From Chordicoccus furentiruminis (GTDB taxonomy: Bacteria > Bacillota > Clostridia > Lachnospirales > Lachnospiraceae): 64,000 bases of DNA. The translations under genes and the position numbers were made by a program. Where the stretch lies: NCBI RefSeq assembly GCF_019355395.1, contig NZ_CP048829.1, positions 2,893,001 through 2,957,000 of the forward strand, read 5' to 3'. This document shows, one piece after another, positions 59,966-64,000 of this stretch. Each line of letters begins with the position of its first letter. Position 1 is the first letter of the stretch. The notes under the pieces are model-generated. The model ran no database searches, was not told the origin of the DNA, and worked only from the letters and a program-made list of their open reading frames with translations.

Positions 59966-60877
59966 ATGCTGGAAACCGAAAGACTGATCCTGCGCCGCTG
60001 GGAAGAGAGTGACGCGGAGAGCTTATATCAATATGCAAAGGATCCGGACGTCGGTCCGATCGCCGGATGGCCGCCACACCAAAGTGTGGATGAGAGTCTG
60101 GATGTGATCCGGAATGTATTTAACGGCCGGGAAGCGTATGCTATCTGTCTGAAAACGGACAACAAAGCAATCGGTGCGATCGAACTTAAACTGAACGGCC
60201 ACACGGATATGACAGAACGTGACGATGAGTGTGAGCTTGGCTATTGGCTGGGCAAGCCGTTCTGGGGACAGGGGATTGTACCGGAGGCTGCCCGGGAGAT
60301 GCTGCGACATGCCTTCGAGGATATCGGCATGCAAAAGGTCTGGTGCGGCTACTATGAAGGCAACCTCAAGTCAAAACGGGTGCAGGAGAAATGCGGATTC
60401 CGTTATCAGTGGACCACGGAAGGTGTCGATGTACCGCTCATGCACGAGACGCGGACAGGGCATGTCAATCTGATGACGAAGGATAACTGGCTCTGGCAAA
60501 AGCTCTATGAAGCAGCTAAGTCTGTGCAGAACGGCAGGAAGATTTCAGATTATGTCGAGGCAGGCGGCGTGGCTGCGGCCATCCTCTCTGCATCAGGAAG
60601 GATTTATACCGGAGTGTGTGTAGATACCTGCTCGACCCTCGGCATATGTGCGGAGCGCAACGCTATTTTCAACATGCTGACCAACGGGGAACAGGACATC
60701 TGCAAGGTGCTGGCTGTTATGTCAAACGGCAAGACCGGTGCACCCTGCGGGGCTTGTAGGGAGCTGATGGTACAGCTGATGCCGACGACATACAAAGACA
60801 TCGAAATCATGTTGGATTATGAACAGGATAAAGTGGTGACACTCGGGGAACTGACGCCGGAGTGGTGGATCGGATAG
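59966..60877 (+). CDS. fusion of a RimL-type GNAT acetyltransferase and a cytidine-deaminase-like domain
   Basis: 303 residues. Residues 1-170 are a GNAT domain of the RimJ/RimL type (LETERLILRRWEESDAESLY, YWLGKPFWGQGIVPEAAREM, SKRVQEKCGF). Residues about 174-303 are a zinc cytidine/blasticidin-S-deaminase-like domain with CAERNAIF (Cys228, Glu230) and PCGACREL (Cys261, Cys264). All catalytic residues of both halves are present in one frame with no frameshift. Acetylation plus deamination of one nucleoside-type compound, for instance an antibiotic, is conceivable but unproven. Confidence 0.88.
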   Translation: MLETERLILRRWEESDAESLYQYAKDPDVGPIAGWPPHQSVDESLDVIRNVFNGREAYAICLKTDNKAIGAIELKLNGHTDMTERDDECELGYWLGKPFWGQGIVPEAAREMLRHAFEDIGMQKVWCGYYEGNLKSKRVQEKCGFRYQWTTEGVDVPLMHETRTGHVNLMTKDNWLWQKLYEAAKSVQNGRKISDYVEAGGVAAAILSASGRIYTGVCVDTCSTLGICAERNAIFNMLTNGEQDICKVLAVMSNGKTGAPCGACRELMVQLMPTTYKDIEIMLDYEQDKVVTLGELTPEWWIG

Positions 60878-60945
60878 CATACTAAACCAAGGGTCGGATG
60901 CTATTCTCGGGAAAAACTGTATATTGATTATTCCGGGCGATCAGC

Positions 60946-60974
60946 CCATGCGCTGAAGCGCGTTCAGCGCATGG
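60946..60974. terminator. perfect 12-bp hairpin between convergent genes
   Basis: CCATGCGCTGAA (60946-60957) and TTCAGCGCATGG (60963-60974). It lies between the GNAT-deaminase gene and the 3' end of istB on the other strand. It could be a bidirectional terminator or part of the IS21 end. Confidence 0.5.
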
Positions 60975-61018
60975 TAATCGCCGTTTAGCAAAGTCGGGCC
61001 GCAGTTGAGCCCATGCCG

Positions 61019-61768
61019 TCAGGCGTGGGATAAATACTGCCGCATATTCACATCACCGGTTTCCACCCAGGTGGTGTTGTGCGCGAAGCGCTCAACGATG
61101 GATTCTGCATAAGTTCCGCCGCGAAGACGCTTCACCCAGTCCTCACGCTTGTAAAGCGTGCAGAAGATCGTGGACGTGCTGTCAAAGCGCCGTTCTGTCA
61201 GTTCCAGAAGGAACTCGACATCTGCTTTGGAAAGTTCCGGCATGAGCCATTCATCCAGGACGAGTACCTTGAAAGCTGCATACTTGTTCAGTACCTTGTT
61301 CTTTCCGCCGGGAAGCAGCGACTTCTCAGCGTACTCTCCCAGCAGATCCGGGAGACGGATATATCTGGTCTTGTGCTGAGCGCGGCATGCCTCTTTTGCC
61401 ATTGCGCAGCCGAGGAAGGTCTTTCCGGAGCTGGGGTATCCCTGGAATACGATGCTGCGACAGTCATCGACAAACCGGCAGCTGGCCAGATCGGCGATAA
61501 TGCCTCGGCTGAGCGGGCGTTTATCGATGTACAGGATGTCATGGATATCCGCCTTCGGGAGACGGAACTTCGCGTTCTTGATCAGCCTGCGCACCTTCTC
61601 ATTGTATTTCCGTTGATAGACACTGTCTGTCAGAAGCTGGAAGCGGTCATCAAAAGGAAGGGCAAGCGTTTGTGGATCCTGCTGTTGTATTTCGAGTTCC
61701 TCTATGAATTCGCCGATATTCAGAACGCGGAGCTTTCTTCTGGTCTCATCATTCAGCATCCGGATCAC
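61019..61768 (-). CDS. istB: IS21-family helper ATPase IstB (first element)
   Basis: 249 residues. P-loop FQGYPSSGKTFLGCA, Walker B KVLVLDEWLM and the ending YAESIVERFAHNT are those of IstB, the AAA+ helper that loads the transposase. Overlaps the truncated istA by 20 bp on the minus strand. Confidence 0.92.
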   Translation of the reverse strand: MIRMLNDETRRKLRVLNIGEFIEELEIQQQDPQTLALPFDDRFQLLTDSVYQRKYNEKVRRLIKNAKFRLPKADIHDILYIDKRPLSRGIIADLASCRFVDDCRSIVFQGYPSSGKTFLGCAMAKEACRAQHKTRYIRLPDLLGEYAEKSLLPGGKNKVLNKYAAFKVLVLDEWLMPELSKADVEFLLELTERRFDSTSTIFCTLYKREDWVKRLRGGTYAESIVERFAHNTTWVETGDVNMRQYLSHA

Positions 61769-62588
61769 CTCCCTTCCGGTAGTAGTCGCTGCCGCGCAGA
61801 TAACCCATGGAGGAGTCGTCAGCGGTAGATCCGGATTCCAGCTGTTCTTTATAAGTGATGTCTTGATTCGCTGTCAGGATTGCTTTAAGGTGGTGGTAAC
61901 GGGGCACCTTAATCCCCCTGCTGATGGCAAGCTCACAGGCAGTTTCCAGACGGGCATCTGTATACGTCCTGCTGAGGCGGAGAACGGCGAGACAGGGATT
62001 ATAGCCCTGTTCTTTTATACTGACACTGCTGAAGATCCGGTCGATGACCTGCCGGGTAGACTTACCGACCGAGCTCGCCCAGTTTCGGATCCGCTCGTCA
62101 TCCCACTGGACGATGTTACGAAAGGCAGGCGGCATGTCTTCCGGATGTGTGGAGTACTTGTTCTTCCTATAGTCCGGAAAACGGTTGTGTGTTGTCAGGC
62201 GTTCTCCTTTGTAATAGAGCTCCACAAAACGATCTGTGACCTTCAAATCCACCTTCTTTTTCGCGTACTGATACGGACAGGAATACCGGTTCTTCTTGTA
62301 CACGACATGGAAGTCGAGGTTTACAGCCCGGCCATAGACCCACTCGGCGATCTCGTAAGGGACATCCGGGAGCGGACGAAGGAATTCCCTTTCTTCCTGA
62401 AGCACCTCATAACGGCTGCCTTCGCGTTTCTGAAAAGCCTCATGGTTGAACTTATAGAGCCTGTCCGCAACTCCCTTCTTGAGTTCTGAGAAGGAGTAAT
62501 ACACATCGTTCCGACACCGGGCAATGATGGCGGTGGCAATCTTACCGACCGTGCCTTCTACGGAAGACTTCTGCTTCTTATCGGTAAT
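61749..62588 (-). pseudogene. istA: IS21 transposase IstA, 3' fragment (first element)
   Basis: About 280 codons of the IstA C-terminus: it starts at ITDKKQKSSVEGTVGKIATA, where the Glu of VEG is the last residue of the DDE triad, and ends with SSMGYLRGSDYYRKGGDPDAE. The N-terminal HTH and first two catalytic Asp are missing. It is cut at the centre of a palindrome shared with the plus-strand fragment. Confidence 0.8.
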
Positions 62589-63417
62589 TTCTGATAAGAA
62601 GCACAAACCAAGCGCTGAAGGCAATGTCGGCCATGTATCGACCTGGATCATTGCCGCCCTGCGTGACGAACAGTTCTTTTCTCTTGCGGGACTCAACAAG
62701 GCGATTCAGGAAAAACTGAAAGCCTACAATGACCGGAAGTTCCAGAAAAAAGAGGGCAGCCGGTCAAGCCTCTTCCGCGAAGAAGAACTGCCACGCCTGG
62801 CAAAGCTCCCAGCCACCCCATATGAAACCGCCGAATGGAAACAAGCGACAGTCCAGTACAATTATCACATAAGCATAGGGAAAATGCTATATTCCGTGCC
62901 TTATGCGTACATCGGCAAGAAGGTCGATGTCAGAGTGACTGAATCGATGATTGAGGTCTTTTACAAACAGGATCGTATCGCCTCTCACAGGAGGCTGAAA
63001 GGGCGTCCTGGCCAGTACAGTACCGTGCCGGAACACATGCCTCCTGATCACCAGAAGTACCTGGAATGGGACGGCGACCGGTTCCGCAAATGGGCCATAA
63101 AGATTGGAAGCAATACAAAACGTACCATTGATGCAATCCTTTCTTCAAAAGCAGTTGAACAGCAGGCTTATCGTGCTTGTATGGCTCTACTGAAGCTGGA
63201 AAAGCGTTATTCGGCAGAGTCCTTGGAAAGCGCCTGTGCAAAGGCTCTGGCATTCAATCCGAGCCCAAGCTATAAATCTGTATGCAACATCCTTGCTGCT
63301 GAAAATACGCTTTTACAGCAGAAGCAGACAGCTCAGACAAAGGCTACACCTCTACAGAATCCTTATGGGATAACCAGAGGAGCAAAGTACTACGGAGGTG
63401 AAAACCATGTCGAATGA
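62587..63417 (+). pseudogene. istA: IS21 transposase IstA, 3' fragment (second element)
   Basis: About 276 codons starting at ISDKKHKPSAEGNVGHVSTW and ending GITRGAKYYGGENHVE. The same point of IstA is lost as in the minus-strand fragment, but the two proteins are clearly different, so two distinct IS21 elements met here. It overlaps the following istB by 11 bp. Confidence 0.8.
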
Positions 63418-64000
63418 ATCTACAATCAATAAGCTCGTCGAGATGCACATGACCCCGATGGCTGATGCCTTCCGAGCTCAGCTCAGGGATCCGAGCATCC
63501 GTGAAATCTCTTTTGAGGACCGTTTCGCCCTGATGGTCGATGCTGAATACAACAGCCGCAAGACCAACCGTCTGAAGCGCCTCATTATGGATGCCTCCTT
63601 CGATCAGCCTGAAGCTTACATCGGAGATATCAATTACGTCTCCGGCAGAAAACTCGATCGAGATCTGATTGGCAGGCTTGCTGGCTGCGAGTACATAACT
63701 GACAATCGGAACATCTTCATCACCGGAGCGACCGGATGCGGCAAGACCTATCTGGCATGCGCTCTCGGAATGGAGGCCTGTAAGCAGTACTACAAAACAC
63801 TGTATGTCCGCCTTCCGGATCTTTTGATCGAATTGGCGGAGGCTAGGAGAACCGATACATACGAGAAAGCAATCAAGAAGTATTCAAAACCTGCACTTCT
63901 GATTATTGATGAATGGCTTCTTCTCCCGCTGACGCAGGAGCAACAGCCGGACATATTCGAGATCCTGAGCAAGAGATACCACAGGAAATCTACGGTCTTC
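63407..64000 (+). CDS. istB: IS21-family helper ATPase IstB (second element), runs off the window
   Basis: At least 198 residues from ATG 63407 with GGAGGTG upstream. P-loop ITGATGCGKTYLACA, Walker B LLIIDEWLLLPL. It continues past the window edge. Differs strongly from the IstB at 61019, confirming a second element. Confidence 0.92.
   Translation, partial: MSNESTINKLVEMHMTPMADAFRAQLRDPSIREISFEDRFALMVDAEYNSRKTNRLKRLIMDASFDQPEAYIGDINYVSGRKLDRDLIGRLAGCEYITDNRNIFITGATGCGKTYLACALGMEACKQYYKTLYVRLPDLLIELAEARRTDTYEKAIKKYSKPALLIIDEWLLLPLTQEQQPDIFEILSKRYHRKSTVF

Noticed and set aside
1-64000. CRISPR arrays, tRNA and rRNA genes
   Set aside because: No regularly spaced repeats, no cloverleaf-like sequences with a T-loop and acceptor stem, and no rRNA-like stretches were seen.

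Overview
The window looks like chromosomal DNA of an anaerobic gut-type Clostridia, most likely a Lachnospiraceae. The reasons are the Shine-Dalgarno style (AGGAGG), a T-box in front of thrS, a DUF5688 protein, a BMP-type nucleoside transporter, molybdenum hydroxylases and many ISL3, IS256 and IS21 elements. The first 8.5 kb and the catabolic block are moderately to highly GC-rich. The blocks at about 8.5-11 kb and 53.5-56 kb are clearly AT-richer, which fits acquired DNA.

Layout. (1) 0-8.5 kb, housekeeping: the tail of a shikimate-kinase-like gene, aroE on the minus strand, a fused aroD-aroK, efp, a DUF5688 gene, T-box/thrS, tcdA and rlmD. (2) 8.5-13.6 kb, an accessory island at the 3' end of rlmD: an acyltransferase, regulators, a GyrI-like protein and an acetyltransferase. 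It contains three further sequences that look like the C-terminal tail of RlmD, the trace expected from repeated integration at this gene end. (3) 13.7-15.4 kb: a structured-RNA candidate and an ISL3 transposase. (4) 15.9-36.6 kb: a LysR regulator followed by a co-directional run of fourteen genes for uptake and breakdown of a purine-like or other nitrogen heterocycle (cyclodeaminase-like, MmgE/PrpD, nitrilase, PreA-like reductase, BMP/ABC importer, three-subunit xanthine-dehydrogenase-type enzyme, SsnA, a second fused molybdenum hydroxylase, MocA-like protein, amidohydrolase). A palindromic terminator-like element lies in the putative leader. (5) 36.7-39.3 kb: an EAL-domain c-di-GMP protein and a membrane-protein gene cut off by an IS. 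(6) 39.3-44.2 kb: an IS nest (ISL3, a DDE transposase, IS256) with a second copy of the structured RNA. (7) 44.2-60.9 kb: accessory and stress genes (erythromycin esterase-like, MerR, TetR, CPBP protease, flavodoxin, PAP2, RHH plus DUF1016 nuclease, broken genes, a PHP-ATPase of the TrlF type with a small partner, Bcp, YaaA, Tag, GNATs, a GNAT-cytidine deaminase fusion). (8) 61-64 kb: two different IS21 elements joined head to head.

The observations I rate highest are: two copies of an undescribed-looking structured RNA, near IS genes, whose stems co-vary and whose apical-loop sequence is repeated at the 3' end of the same copy; the heterocycle-degradation operon with an unfamiliar enzyme set; the PHP-ATPase/small-protein pair as a candidate defence module; and the serial RlmD-tail remnants. 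All functions are read from sequence alone. No database search was possible.
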